Shown here piece after piece: positions 8,244 to 17,582 of a stretch of DNA of 64,000 bases. The notes under the pieces are model-generated. The model saw only the letters and a program-made list of their open reading frames with translations, did not search any database and was not told the DNA's origin. A program made the translations under genes and the position numbers. Origin of the DNA: Natranaerobius thermophilus JW/NM-WN-LF (GTDB lineage Bacteria; Bacillota; Natranaerobiia; Natranaerobiales; Natranaerobiaceae); assembly GCF_000020005.1 (NCBI RefSeq), contig NC_010718.1, forward strand, positions 935,001 through 999,000. The letters are read 5' to 3'. Each line of letters starts with the position of its first letter. Position 1 is the stretch's first letter.

Positions 8244-10511
8244 TCAATTTAGAAATTCGATTTTACCTAAGATATTAAATATATACAATTCATGCATTGC
8301 CCGTGTCATTGACACGTATAAAAGCTTGGCATCCAATTCATTTTTTTGATACTCTTCTTCTAGGTTAACAATTAAGGCTGTATCAAATTCCAATCCCTTA
8401 GTAGCATAAGATGGTATTATTACTGCTCCAGCCTGATAATCCTCTTCTGAACCCGTTAATACTGGTAGGTCAATTCTTTGTTGCTGGAGATTCTGTTTGA
8501 TGGTCTCACATTCATTCATGGTTTTCCCAATGATAGCAATGGAGTTATAGTTACTAGATTGTAGCTTTGTAATTGTTTCTGCTAGATCTTGAATTAAGTC
8601 AGGAATTTGAGTATACACATTATTTTCGGGCTTTTTGCCGTGGCGTACCACTGGCCTTGCTAAAGGGACATTGTCATTTACACTTTGTTCTAAAATTTGA
8701 TTAGCCAGGTTCATTATCTCTACAGTAGTACGATAGCTTTGCTGTAATGACAGAGAAGTGGCTTCTTTATCAAATATGTGGTTATTTACTGTTTCCCAAT
8801 CTTTGATACTTCTATATGCATGAATTCCTTGGGAAAGGTCACCTAGTAATGTGAAGTTTTTAGTGTTAAGGACATATTTCAAAGTGTGAAGTTGAAACAA
8901 GCTGAAATCCTGTGCTTCGTCGATTATTACATTTGTGCTCTCAATTTCTGTTGAGAACCCTTCTAAATTTGCTTTTATATATAATAGTGGTGCTAAATCT
9001 TCTAATTCTAGTTGTTTATGTTTAAATAAAGTTTTAGCCGTTTTAGATAAATAATTAACTTTTTCTTCGTCTATATTTCCAGGACAAAATTTCTTTAGTA
9101 AAGATGGAGTTTTCATTAAATTCTTGTAATGTGTGAGATAGTTTTTCTTGGAAAATTGTTTAGTGTATTTTGAAACTATTTTTCCAGCTCCTTGTTTAAC
9201 CCTTGCAATTTTTTGATCACGTTCTTCCATCAAGGCTACTGCATTTTTTCTACCTAGTTCTTGATTTTCAGATTTTCTGGCCTGATCAATCTTTTGTTCG
9301 TATTCACTTTGTATGGATTGAATAATTAATGATTTTTGTTGTTTTGCCCTTGTTGATAATTTCTTCTTGATATGATCAATTCGTTGAAATAAAGGCAAGT
9401 AAGAGTAGTCTTTCATAAAAGCTGTTGTGATTTCATCCTTGCTCATTATGCTATAACCTTCTAATTCAATTCCCTCTTTTGGTAGTAAATCTTGTTCGAT
9501 TTGGCAGATGTAGTTGTCAATTAATTTCTTGAATGTCATTGAACCTTTGAAGGTAGCCCTCCATTTGATCAAATCTTTTTCGGAATTTGTTAAGCCATAG
9601 TTTTCAAGTAGTGTAGATAATTTATAATCTTGTAAAGTTAGTTGTTCCTTTATTTCTAGTAGTTCAAAACAAAAACTAGTAAATGTGGTTTGTTTTGCTT
9701 CTTCAACTCCTAAATCTGGAAGTACATTGGAGATATAATCTAAAAATAATTTGTTAGGGGCTATAATCATAAAATTCTCGGGATTAAAACTTTTTTCATA
9801 GGTGTATATTAAATAAGCTATCCTATGGAGAGCGATGGTTGTTTTACCACTACCCGCTGTCCCTTGAACAATTAAGGGTTTATTTAAATCTGCTCGGATA
9901 ACTTGATTTTGTTCAGCCTGAATAGTTGATACTATATCTTTGAGTTTGTTATCGGCACTTCCCCTGAGAGAGGCTTGTAGAAGTTCATCAGTAGTAGTGA
10001 TATCTACATCAAAAAAATCCTGAAGCTCTTCGTTTTCTATGGTATATTGACGTTTCAGGGATAATTCACCTGTAATTTCTCCCTCATAGGCTTTGTAAGA
10101 TACTTCGCCTAATCTCCCCTCGTAATATAAACTTGCAATTGGTGATCGCCAATCTATGATTACAGGTTCGTTATCTTCTTTAAATAAAGATAATTTACCA
10201 ATATAATAGCTTTTTGGCTCTTCATCACGATGGTCTCTAAAATCAATTCTACTAAAGTAAGGGCTGCTTTTAGCCCGTTTAACTTTATCTACAGTTTCTG
10301 TACTATGGTCTAAATATCTGGCATTAACGAGTATAGTTATATAGCTTTGACTGCTGTCGAGAAAATCCAAAATTTCATAAGCTTCCTTTATTTGACCTGC
10401 AGAATGTTGTTGTTTATTTGATATTTCATTTATGAAGTGATCCATATAACTTTTAGTCCGTTCTAAGTGATCTAGCTCTTCATTATAATCTGGATGGTTT
10501 AATTCCGACAT
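8244..10511 (-). CDS. helD: HelD-like RNA polymerase recycling ATPase (UvrD/Rep-type helicase fold)
   Basis: Superfamily 1 ATPase that, in Firmicutes, binds RNA polymerase and releases stalled core enzyme from nucleic acid. It is 755 residues long, typical for HelD. The N-terminal 60 residues are predicted coiled coil (the arm entering the secondary channel). Walker A is GTAGSGKTT near residue 215, the Walker B region is VIIDEAQDFS, and later helicase motifs include QQSYRTT and VSMTRAM. A long Lys/Gln-rich helical insertion lies between. The ATG at 10511 has AAAGGAG upstream. Monocistronic, divergent from the nuclease genes. Confidence 0.88.
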   Translation of the reverse strand: MSELNHPDYNEELDHLERTKSYMDHFINEISNKQQHSAGQIKEAYEILDFLDSSQSYITILVNARYLDHSTETVDKVKRAKSSPYFSRIDFRDHRDEEPKSYYIGKLSLFKEDNEPVIIDWRSPIASLYYEGRLGEVSYKAYEGEITGELSLKRQYTIENEELQDFFDVDITTTDELLQASLRGSADNKLKDIVSTIQAEQNQVIRADLNKPLIVQGTAGSGKTTIALHRIAYLIYTYEKSFNPENFMIIAPNKLFLDYISNVLPDLGVEEAKQTTFTSFCFELLEIKEQLTLQDYKLSTLLENYGLTNSEKDLIKWRATFKGSMTFKKLIDNYICQIEQDLLPKEGIELEGYSIMSKDEITTAFMKDYSYLPLFQRIDHIKKKLSTRAKQQKSLIIQSIQSEYEQKIDQARKSENQELGRKNAVALMEERDQKIARVKQGAGKIVSKYTKQFSKKNYLTHYKNLMKTPSLLKKFCPGNIDEEKVNYLSKTAKTLFKHKQLELEDLAPLLYIKANLEGFSTEIESTNVIIDEAQDFSLFQLHTLKYVLNTKNFTLLGDLSQGIHAYRSIKDWETVNNHIFDKEATSLSLQQSYRTTVEIMNLANQILEQSVNDNVPLARPVVRHGKKPENNVYTQIPDLIQDLAETITKLQSSNYNSIAIIGKTMNECETIKQNLQQQRIDLPVLTGSEEDYQAGAVIIPSYATKGLEFDTALIVNLEEEYQKNELDAKLLYVSMTRAMHELYIFNILGKIEFLN

Positions 10512-10654
10512 ATCTGACTCCTTTCCACTTTGTTTGAAGGGAACTACACTTACACATTAACCTAATATAACATAGTCGTATCGATAAAAAAAGAGATTAA
10601 ATAGATCGATCTAGGAAGGACAATTTAAACAATATCAACCTATCTAAACTTAAG

Positions 10655-10683
10655 TTGACTGAAAGCCAAAAGTTGTATAGTAT
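10655..10683 (+). promoter_or_regulatory. Sigma-A type promoter for the yhaO-yhaN operon
   Basis: TTGACT and TAGTAT hexamers separated by exactly 17 bp. They lie about 140 bp before the first gene on the plus strand, leaving a long untranslated leader that contains the hairpin at 10761-10798. Confidence 0.5.
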
Positions 10684-10760
10684 TAAAGAAACCTGTATTT
10701 TATTTAGCTTTCCTTAAAGTTAAATGTTGATAACTGTAAAATTTCGATTTAGTACTAACT

Positions 10761-10798
10761 CCGCCCTTAAACCTTAAACCCAAAAGGTTTCTGGGCGG
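10761..10798 (+). promoter_or_regulatory. Strong leader hairpin before yhaO
   Basis: CCGCCC pairs with GGGCGG, and inside it AAACCTT pairs with AAGGTTT. It ends 26 nt before the GTG start and overlaps the leader just ahead of the ribosome site. It is followed by TTTAATGTTAA, a weak T-tract, so it could be a partial terminator (attenuator) or a translational element. The rest of the 10512-10824 gap holds only the promoter above. Confidence 0.5.
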
Positions 10799-10824
10799 TT
10801 TAATGTTAACAGGGGGTGAAAAAA

Positions 10825-12033
10825 GTGTTGCGAATTTTACATACTGCCGATATCCATTTGAAAACAGGTTGTGATGAGAGATGGAGGGCTTTAGAAGAGC
10901 TGATCGCTAGAGGACAGAAAGAAGATATTGACCTACTAATAATTTGTGGTGATTTGTTTGATAGTAGCCAGGATGCTGTAAATTTATATAATTATCTGAG
11001 GTCATTATTCACCAATACCGGTTATAGAATTGTTATTTTACCTGGAAATCATGATTTAGATGTCTACCAAGAAGGATTATACTTTGGTGAAGATGTTAGT
11101 ATTATCAAGGATGTTAATAAACCCTTGGTTCTAGAAGAACACGATACTGTGATTTGGGGATTACCCTTTTCGGAATCTGATGAACTGAACGTTCTTAAAC
11201 AGATGAAGGCAGTATCTAGACAAGCAGATAGTAACAAATACAATATTTTACTATTTCATGGGGAGTTACTTGAGACCTACTATTCAGGGAGTGATTTTGG
11301 AGATGAAGGGACTGGCAGTTATATGCCAGTAAAAAAATCTAATTTAACAGGCTTGAATTTTGATTATATCCTGGGAGGTCACTTTCATACTAATTTCCGT
11401 CTATTTGAATTAGATAAACCTGATAAAACAAGTAATGTCCAACAAACTACCTCGGTAAACCTAGACCAAAACCAAAACCAAAACCAAAACCAAGGAATAC
11501 AAAACAATAGAGTGCAATACTTTGTTTATCCAGGTTCTCCAGTTTCTATAACCAACAAGGAATTAGGTAAAAGAAAAGCGAATTTGTTCAATGTGGGGGA
11601 GTCTCCCAAAGAAGAATTGCTAGATACATTCTATTATCATTTTGAAGAATTTAAATTAGACCCACTAAAGGATAATCACGACCCTTTGAAAGAAATTAAT
11701 GACAAGTTGTGGGCTATGGATATTGGTAATGAATCTGAATTGATTTTAAAAATTACTGGTTTTTTTGATAGTTCCAAGTTGGAAATCACTGAAAACAATT
11801 TGCTCACAGAAATTGAGTCTATATGTCAAAGAGTTTTAGCCGAAAAAACACATACTGACTCTGATTCGCTAAATTTTAGAGTCATTCCGGAATTTAAAGA
11901 TATGGGAAGCATTTTGGATGATGAATTATTAAAATCTTTTCAGGACAAGCTCGAAGCTGTAGAGGATAACGAAGCCAAAAAAGAGAAAATGCTGCAGATG
12001 GTCATGGAGGCTTTGATGGAGGTGAAAAATTGA
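10825..12033 (+). CDS. yhaO: YhaO/SbcD-like metallophosphoesterase, DNA nuclease subunit
   Basis: Predicted Mn-dependent DNA exonuclease subunit of an SbcCD/Mre11-Rad50-like complex. Metal-binding motifs are in order: HTADIHL, CGDLFDS, LPGNHDLD, LLFHGEL and GGHFHTN. The GTG at 10825 lies 8 nt after AGGGGG; an in-frame GTG at 10816 overlaps that site. A run of alternating Asn-Gln from a repeated 6-bp unit (11463-11490) interrupts the region between the last His motif and the capping domain. The stop overlaps the next start by 4 nt, so the two subunits are translationally coupled. Confidence 0.88.
   Translation: MLRILHTADIHLKTGCDERWRALEELIARGQKEDIDLLIICGDLFDSSQDAVNLYNYLRSLFTNTGYRIVILPGNHDLDVYQEGLYFGEDVSIIKDVNKPLVLEEHDTVIWGLPFSESDELNVLKQMKAVSRQADSNKYNILLFHGELLETYYSGSDFGDEGTGSYMPVKKSNLTGLNFDYILGGHFHTNFRLFELDKPDKTSNVQQTTSVNLDQNQNQNQNQGIQNNRVQYFVYPGSPVSITNKELGKRKANLFNVGESPKEELLDTFYYHFEEFKLDPLKDNHDPLKEINDKLWAMDIGNESELILKITGFFDSSKLEITENNLLTEIESICQRVLAEKTHTDSDSLNFRVIPEFKDMGSILDDELLKSFQDKLEAVEDNEAKKEKMLQMVMEALMEVKN
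11463..11490 (+). repeat. Hexanucleotide tandem repeat inside yhaO
   Basis: About four copies of CAAAAC in tandem encode Asn-Gln dipeptides. The 6-bp unit would lengthen or shorten the protein without frameshift, so it marks a length-variable loop. Confidence 0.75.
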
Positions 12034-14426
12034 AAATCAATGAAATTAATATTCAAAGGTACGGGATTTTACAGAATAAGGTTTACACCTTTAATAATGA
12101 TACTAATATCTTCTTGATATTTGGTGAAAATGAATCCGGGAAAACTTTAACTATTGATGCTTTATCTAGACTGCTTCTCCCTAAAAAACCAGATCCTAGT
12201 AAACAACCAGGGAAATTTGGTTTTAAAGATAATGAAATTAATCGTGTTGATTATTTTCCTGAAGGCTATTTAATGATGACAGATTTTAACGGAAAGGAAC
12301 GTAAACTGAGTGAGAAAGGCTCGTTTTTTGATGGTTTAGATATACCTTATAAATCATTGAGAAATATTTTTATTATCCGAAATAGTGATATGTTTATAGA
12401 AGATGAAGAGAGCTTCTATAAAAATGTTACTAATCATATTACTGGGATGAGGATAGAAGACATAGATAAAATCAAACAAAAAATTCGCGAACAAAACAGG
12501 TTGACTGGAAAATTAGGTTTTAGTAACCGGGAATCAGATTTTAAATTAGCAGATCGGTTGAAAGAAGCCGAATCATTAAGTCAGGAAATTGAGGAACTGA
12601 TGGATGAATCCTTTAGGGAACAGTATGATACATTGGAGGAAGATTATCTTTCATGCCAGGAAGAAAAAAGCAGGTTATATCAACAGCTTGAAGAATATGA
12701 ACAAGCCTATTACAGGGAGTTATATGAAAAAGGAGATTATTATTACAATCAGCTTTTAGATGCAAAGGAAAAACTAAGACAACTGGCCTCTTATACCGAG
12801 GATAAATTGAATCAATGGAATAATTGTCTGAGAGATTTAGAGAATCATCGTACTGAATTAAAAGAAAAGAAAGATAAATTAGATCAACTTGGTCAAAAAC
12901 ATTCTGAAATAGTAGCTCAAAAAGAAGAACGAGAGAAAACGCTTGCCCAATACGAACATAAAATAACTGGCATACAAGAGTTAGAACCAGAACTTGAAAA
13001 AGCCCAGCAATGGAAAGAGAACTTGGCTGGTAAAGATAAGTCCCAAAAAATAATGTTGAATTTATGGAAATTTTTCGCTGTCCTCTTTGGAATTACTCTT
13101 ATGGGAGTACTAGTAAATCCAGAATCTTGGATATATATCTTGAGTGGAATTTTAGCTTTACCAACTTTATTACTGGTAATACCACGGATTACATTTGCCA
13201 GAGAAAGTTCTCAGTTCAATAAATTCATGGAAAAATTGAAACATAAGGTAGCGAGTTGTGGGATAGAAGGAAGTTCTTTAGACCAAATTATCAGGAATAT
13301 ATCCACAATTAAATCTAATCGGGATGCTATTCATAAAGAAGTATATGAAAAACTTCTCCCAAGACAAAATGCCTTACAAGAAAATATTAAGGATTTAGAA
13401 GGGCATAAGCTTCCAGAATTAACAGAAAAAATCAACTCTATTGATAAAGAGATAAAAGAATTACAATTGAGCTTGGGAGTAGAGACAGTAGATGAGTTTT
13501 CCGCTAAACTAACTGAAAAACAAAAGCAGGAGCGAATATTAGAAAACGCCGCCAGTGTTTTAGATAGTATTTTTAGTCAGGAAAATAACCAAAGATCCAA
13601 TAGCTTAAGTGGGGAATCTTCTGATAGATTTCAAAAACTTATCGGAAACAATTTAGACTTTTGGAAACAGAAGATAGATGAATTAAAAAAATTTGCAGAT
13701 AAGGCCCCTGGAATTAGGTACTCCCAAGGAGAAATAGCCAATCTCAAAACAAATATAAAAAATCTTGAAGACAAAATGGAAGAAATAAATAAACAAATAA
13801 AAAGCTACCATGACAAATTAGATGAGATAGCCAAGAGAGCTGAAAAAGCGCTGTATCCTGATGATACTCAGGAAGTAATATGCAGAACTACCAAAAATTT
13901 AGAGGATATAAAAAGGCGTTTAGATAAATTTGTAAGTGAGAATGACATGATAAAAGAAGCTGCAAAATCCATAGATGATATTTTCAATGAGATAATTAGT
14001 GAAGAACAGGAAAAAATGCAGGAGCTTTTTTCTAAAAATAGCAAACTACAACACTACTTTTCAGAGTTAACTTGTGGCAATTATCATGACGTGACTTATG
14101 ACAGAGAAACAAATCAGTTATTCTGCTGGTCTAAGGATGGGATGGTTTTAGAAGCTGAAAAACTGTCAGGTTTTGCCTATGATCAGTTATATTTTTCCAT
14201 CAGATTGGTTCTAGCTGAGAAAATCCTAGGAAATAAACAGGGATTTTTAATTCTTGATGATCCCTTTATCAAGGCAGATTACAACAGACTAAGTCGACAA
14301 ATTGATATGATTAAAAGAATCTCTGCTTTAGGGTGGCAAATAATTTATTTTTCAGCTAAGAATGAAGTTAAAGAAGTATTATCTCAAGATATAGACAGTG
14401 GTCAAGTTCATTTGTTTGACGCTTAA
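12030..14426 (+). CDS. yhaN: YhaN/SbcC-like AAA ATPase with coiled coils and a membrane hairpin
   Basis: Rad50/SbcC-like partner of the preceding nuclease. Walker A is FGENESGKTLTID near residue 35; the Walker B block is FLILDDPFIKAD near the C-terminus. Long Glu/Lys-rich coiled coils fill the middle, interrupted at about residues 345-390 by two adjacent hydrophobic segments, as in YhaN proteins, which implies membrane attachment. The TTG start follows GGAGGTG and overlaps the previous stop. The 798-residue length is shorter than SbcC. The pair probably handles DNA ends or secondary structures at the membrane. Confidence 0.87.
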   Translation: MKINEINIQRYGILQNKVYTFNNDTNIFLIFGENESGKTLTIDALSRLLLPKKPDPSKQPGKFGFKDNEINRVDYFPEGYLMMTDFNGKERKLSEKGSFFDGLDIPYKSLRNIFIIRNSDMFIEDEESFYKNVTNHITGMRIEDIDKIKQKIREQNRLTGKLGFSNRESDFKLADRLKEAESLSQEIEELMDESFREQYDTLEEDYLSCQEEKSRLYQQLEEYEQAYYRELYEKGDYYYNQLLDAKEKLRQLASYTEDKLNQWNNCLRDLENHRTELKEKKDKLDQLGQKHSEIVAQKEEREKTLAQYEHKITGIQELEPELEKAQQWKENLAGKDKSQKIMLNLWKFFAVLFGITLMGVLVNPESWIYILSGILALPTLLLVIPRITFARESSQFNKFMEKLKHKVASCGIEGSSLDQIIRNISTIKSNRDAIHKEVYEKLLPRQNALQENIKDLEGHKLPELTEKINSIDKEIKELQLSLGVETVDEFSAKLTEKQKQERILENAASVLDSIFSQENNQRSNSLSGESSDRFQKLIGNNLDFWKQKIDELKKFADKAPGIRYSQGEIANLKTNIKNLEDKMEEINKQIKSYHDKLDEIAKRAEKALYPDDTQEVICRTTKNLEDIKRRLDKFVSENDMIKEAAKSIDDIFNEIISEEQEKMQELFSKNSKLQHYFSELTCGNYHDVTYDRETNQLFCWSKDGMVLEAEKLSGFAYDQLYFSIRLVLAEKILGNKQGFLILDDPFIKADYNRLSRQIDMIKRISALGWQIIYFSAKNEVKEVLSQDIDSGQVHLFDA

Positions 14427-14452
14427 TTTAAACTTTGGAGGTGCATTTATAT

Positions 14453-14755
14453 ATGAATGACAAAGAGATTGTCTTAACTGAAAACTTGGAAGAAGGTTTT
14501 GAAAGAGCTCTGGCCGAGTTAAAAGGTATGGCAGAAAAGCAAGAAATAACTCCTTGGTATTCCTATGATGTTATTAGTAAAGATGAACTATCTCAAAATG
14601 ATCTCGAATTTCAAGAAAGGTATTATGTCAATTTACATGGGCTGGGAGTCAAATCTGGAGCCGGAGAAATTGTACATCAAGTTATTATCGACTTGTTTTA
14701 TTACGGTGAAATTGATGATGATTTGAAGAAAATTAAGATTACCTTTTTTGAATAG
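14453..14755 (+). CDS. Small conserved-looking protein of unknown function
   Basis: Not recognised. The 100-residue product is acidic and soluble, without Cys or membrane segment; a Gly-rich turn GLGVKSGAG sits near residue 66. The ATG at 14453 has the strong site TTGGAGGTG 9 nt upstream; an upstream TTG at 14435 overlaps that site. It lies 26 nt behind yhaN in the same direction and is probably in the same operon, so a role with the nuclease pair is possible but unproven. Confidence 0.75.
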   Translation: MNDKEIVLTENLEEGFERALAELKGMAEKQEITPWYSYDVISKDELSQNDLEFQERYYVNLHGLGVKSGAGEIVHQVIIDLFYYGEIDDDLKKIKITFFE

Positions 14756-14795
14756 GTGTGAAGAAAGTGTAATGGTTGTAAAAGGAGTGTTTTGA

Positions 14796-15470
14796 TTGGG
14801 AAATAGAAGTTTTAAAAATGGTGACATTAGCACCTGGAAACAGATAATACTTAGATACAATAATTTGTATAAGCAAATGTTAACTAAAATAAATGGCCTA
14901 GAAAGCTACGATCAAACTGGTCAACAAGAGAATCATAACACTCAAGTTATTAGAAGAATAAAAAAAGCAATTCAAAATCTGCATGAGCTTGATCAAACAC
15001 CGCAGAAAAAACCGGTTTGTAAGTATTTAGAAGATTTGATTGCATCTTCTGAGGGATCAAATGAAGATATTAATGATTTACTATATTTATTAAATAATGT
15101 CCAGCATGATCTGAGATGGGAATTCGGTTATCATGAAATGCCCCATGACTTAGCTAATAAATATGCTTATACAGAATTACTTGGCCCTCGAGGACCTGTC
15201 CTTGCTCGAGATATTGTTTTAGGATTAGTTTTATTAGGACCGGATTGTTGCTATCCTAAACATTTTCATCGCAATATTGCCGAGTCATATATCTGTTTAA
15301 AGGGAAGTTGTATAATAAACGATAAACCTCTAGATTCAGGAGAGTATTTTTTTAATCTTCCTGGGGAAGTGCATTATTTGACAACTGAAGTTAATACTCC
15401 CTGTTTGCTAGCATATGCTTGGATATCAGATAAAGAAAAATTAAGAGGTAAAGGCATGGAATTTTATTAA
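14796..15470 (+). CDS. Cupin-domain protein resembling DMSP lyases (DddL/DddQ type)
   Basis: A 224-residue protein with an N-terminal helical half and a C-terminal cupin barrel. The block LLGPRGPVLARDIVLGL followed by YPKHFHRNIAESY matches the layout of dimethylsulfoniopropionate lyase cupins: probable metal ligands H156, H158, E163 and H193, with Y165 as candidate catalytic Tyr. The second cupin motif is LPGEVHYLTTE. The TTG start has AAAGGAG upstream. If correct it would cleave DMSP or a related osmolyte, but other small-molecule cupin enzymes are possible. Its last 4 nt overlap the convergent channel gene. Confidence 0.7.
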   Translation: MGNRSFKNGDISTWKQIILRYNNLYKQMLTKINGLESYDQTGQQENHNTQVIRRIKKAIQNLHELDQTPQKKPVCKYLEDLIASSEGSNEDINDLLYLLNNVQHDLRWEFGYHEMPHDLANKYAYTELLGPRGPVLARDIVLGLVLLGPDCCYPKHFHRNIAESYICLKGSCIINDKPLDSGEYFFNLPGEVHYLTTEVNTPCLLAYAWISDKEKLRGKGMEFY

Positions 15471-16261
15471 GGACTAGCATTTTCAAGGATAGATTGAGTT
15501 AAAATGTTTGAAAATGGTTTATTGGATAGGATTATTTTATCTATTTTGCTGAGATTTTTGAAAGAGGATAAATGCTGTTCATTGATCACCTCTACTGAAG
15601 TATAAATATCCTTCTTATTTTCATTGAGTAATTCCTGGATAGTTAAGCCAATTAACAGGGTTTTACCATCCAAGGAAATTTCATCAGTTATATTATCTTT
15701 TGCAAAGACACTAATAGCTTTGGATTGCAAGATATTAGCCTTAGTGAGAGTGTTTTTATCTGTAGGTGCTCCTTGTATGTAGTGAACCTGTTCATGCTGG
15801 ATAGGAGTTGTTTGTAATTCATCGATTAGTACAATTTTTTTGTTTTGATTTTTTAAAAGTTCATCTATGGCATTTTCAGTTTTTTTAGACCAATTAATCA
15901 TAACTATGTGATTTTTACCCAAATAACTCAAATTACCACTCTCCTTGGCTTGCCGGTATTGAATAACGCCATCCACCCATTTTGCTATTATAACTCCAAA
16001 AATTCCTATTCCTATGATAAACAGAATAATTGTATATATCCTACCTGCTAAAGTATTTGGAAGAATATCTGCATAGCCCTGTTGAGAAATAGTGGTCATG
16101 ACAAACCAAAATCCAGCAAAGGGAGTGCTAAAAGTATCGGGCTCAATAAAATACAAAACATATGAACTCAAGACTAGAAATAGGATTGCAAGAGTAACGA
16201 GCTTGAAGTTTTTTATTTGCAATATTTGATTAAGAACATTTTTTACTAGATATAATGGCAT
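15467..16261 (-). CDS. Two-TM potassium channel with RCK (TrkA_N) domain and atypical filter
   Basis: Ion channel subunit: TM1 at about residues 21-39, pore helix and filter at 50-66, TM2 at 72-95, then a cytosolic RCK-like domain from residue 112 (HIVMINWSKK). The RCK nucleotide loop is degenerate. The expected T-V-G-Y-G-D filter reads Q60-Q61-G62-Y63-A64-D65, retaining only Gly-Tyr and Asp; pore flanks (WFVMTTIS and DILPNT) are normal. The length, 264 residues, is short for the class, with no TrkA_C. It may be a channel of altered selectivity or a non-conducting regulator. Confidence 0.82.
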   Translation of the reverse strand: MPLYLVKNVLNQILQIKNFKLVTLAILFLVLSSYVLYFIEPDTFSTPFAGFWFVMTTISQQGYADILPNTLAGRIYTIILFIIGIGIFGVIIAKWVDGVIQYRQAKESGNLSYLGKNHIVMINWSKKTENAIDELLKNQNKKIVLIDELQTTPIQHEQVHYIQGAPTDKNTLTKANILQSKAISVFAKDNITDEISLDGKTLLIGLTIQELLNENKKDIYTSVEVINEQHLSSFKNLSKIDKIILSNKPFSNILTQSILENASP

Positions 16262-16448
16262 GGACTCCCACCTGTTTAATTTTTAGTAATTGATATGGTT
16301 TATTATTAGAAGTTAACTTGTTAATAATACAAAAGGATAATAGTAGGTTATCTTCCTATTTTTTCTACTTTTCAAATAACTTACGATATTGTAATATAAT
16401 GATGAACAAAATGATTTAGTCCAAATTTAAGATAGTGAGGTGGGAAAA

Positions 16449-17471
16449 GTGAGGAAGAAAACTATTAAATCTACTTTAGCGATCTTTGCTCTGTCGGGAG
16501 CTGTTTTATTTAATGCCGGCTTTGCCAATGCTCAGGATTCTTTCTCGGTCCAGGTAAATGATGAAGAAGTGCGGTTTGTTGATCAGCAACCTTTTATCGA
16601 TGAAAATAATCGAACTTTAGTACCTGTACGGTTTGTTAGTGAGGCATTAGGAGCAAGGGTCGATTGGAATGGAGACAAAGGTGACCAAGGCCAAGTACAT
16701 ATAAAAAGAGACGATACCCAATTAATAATTGAGATTGGGGAATCACACTTTTATCATGACCAGGAAAAAGTTGCAATAGACACAGAAGCTAAAATCACTA
16801 ATCAAAACAGAACTGTCTTACCAGTCAGAGCATTATCAGAAGCTTTGGGAGCTGATGTAAGCTGGGAAGATGATACTGTATCGATAGAGGATACGAGCTT
16901 GGCCACGGAAGATATCGAGACAAAAGAAGATGATACTACTCGAGATAATATGGAGGAAAGTGTAGAAGGACAAGAAACCGAAATTGGCGCTAAATCTGAA
17001 AAAGTCACTCAAGTTAATGAGGCTATTACTAGTCATGGGTATGATGCCTTGGAAGAAGATGCAGTAGAGAAGCTAATCAAGCAATCGGAACAGTTGGACT
17101 TGGATTTGAGCTTGCTACTGGGTCTGATGAGAGTTGAGAGTACTTTTAATCCAGAGAATGTGGGTAGTGCATCAGGGGCTTTAGGATTATTCCAAATAAT
17201 GCCCGGAACAGCTTCAAATCTTGCTAGTCAGCACGGATGGGAATATGAACGGGAAAAACTTTTTGATGCTCAATACAATATCAAGCTTGGTACTACTTAC
17301 TTGCATCAATTAATGGAAAAGTACGATGGTAATGTACACAAGGCTCTATCCGGATATAACCGAGGTACAGTAGGTTTACAGAACTATATGGATGTCCATG
17401 GGACTCCTGTAAGTGATTTTTCTCAAATGGTGTTGGATAAAGCTGATAAATATGGTCAGAACTTAAATTAA
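16449..17471 (+). CDS. Secreted lytic transglycosylase with copper-amine-oxidase-like stalk domain
   Basis: Exported peptidoglycan lyase. A Sec signal peptide ends at about FANA. Residues 30-140 form two halves of a stalk (Cu_amine_oxidN1-type) domain with NNRTLVPVRFVSEALGA and NRTVLPVRALSEALGA. An acidic linker (about 145-185) joins it to a C-terminal SLT goose-lysozyme-like domain; the catalytic Glu is in MRVESTFNP, followed by GALGLFQIMP and ALSGYNRG. The GTG at 16449 follows GAGGTGG; an earlier GTG at 16440 overlaps that site. It ends at a shared bidirectional terminator. Confidence 0.9.
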   Translation: MRKKTIKSTLAIFALSGAVLFNAGFANAQDSFSVQVNDEEVRFVDQQPFIDENNRTLVPVRFVSEALGARVDWNGDKGDQGQVHIKRDDTQLIIEIGESHFYHDQEKVAIDTEAKITNQNRTVLPVRALSEALGADVSWEDDTVSIEDTSLATEDIETKEDDTTRDNMEESVEGQETEIGAKSEKVTQVNEAITSHGYDALEEDAVEKLIKQSEQLDLDLSLLLGLMRVESTFNPENVGSASGALGLFQIMPGTASNLASQHGWEYEREKLFDAQYNIKLGTTYLHQLMEKYDGNVHKALSGYNRGTVGLQNYMDVHGTPVSDFSQMVLDKADKYGQNLN

Positions 17472-17540
17472 TAGCATTTTGGCAGTCGATTGATTAGACA
17501 TACTTGGCATAAAAAATATGACATTAAGGATTTTATATAA

Positions 17541-17575
17541 AAAAGGAACAGGGGACTAGTCCCTGTTCCTTTTTA
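17541..17575. terminator. Bidirectional intrinsic terminator
   Basis: GGAACAGGG and CCCTGTTCC form a stem around a short loop, with AAAAA on the left and TTTTT on the right. It therefore works in both directions between the convergent transglycosylase and DEAD-box genes. Confidence 0.9.
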
Positions 17576-17582
17576 TATAATT

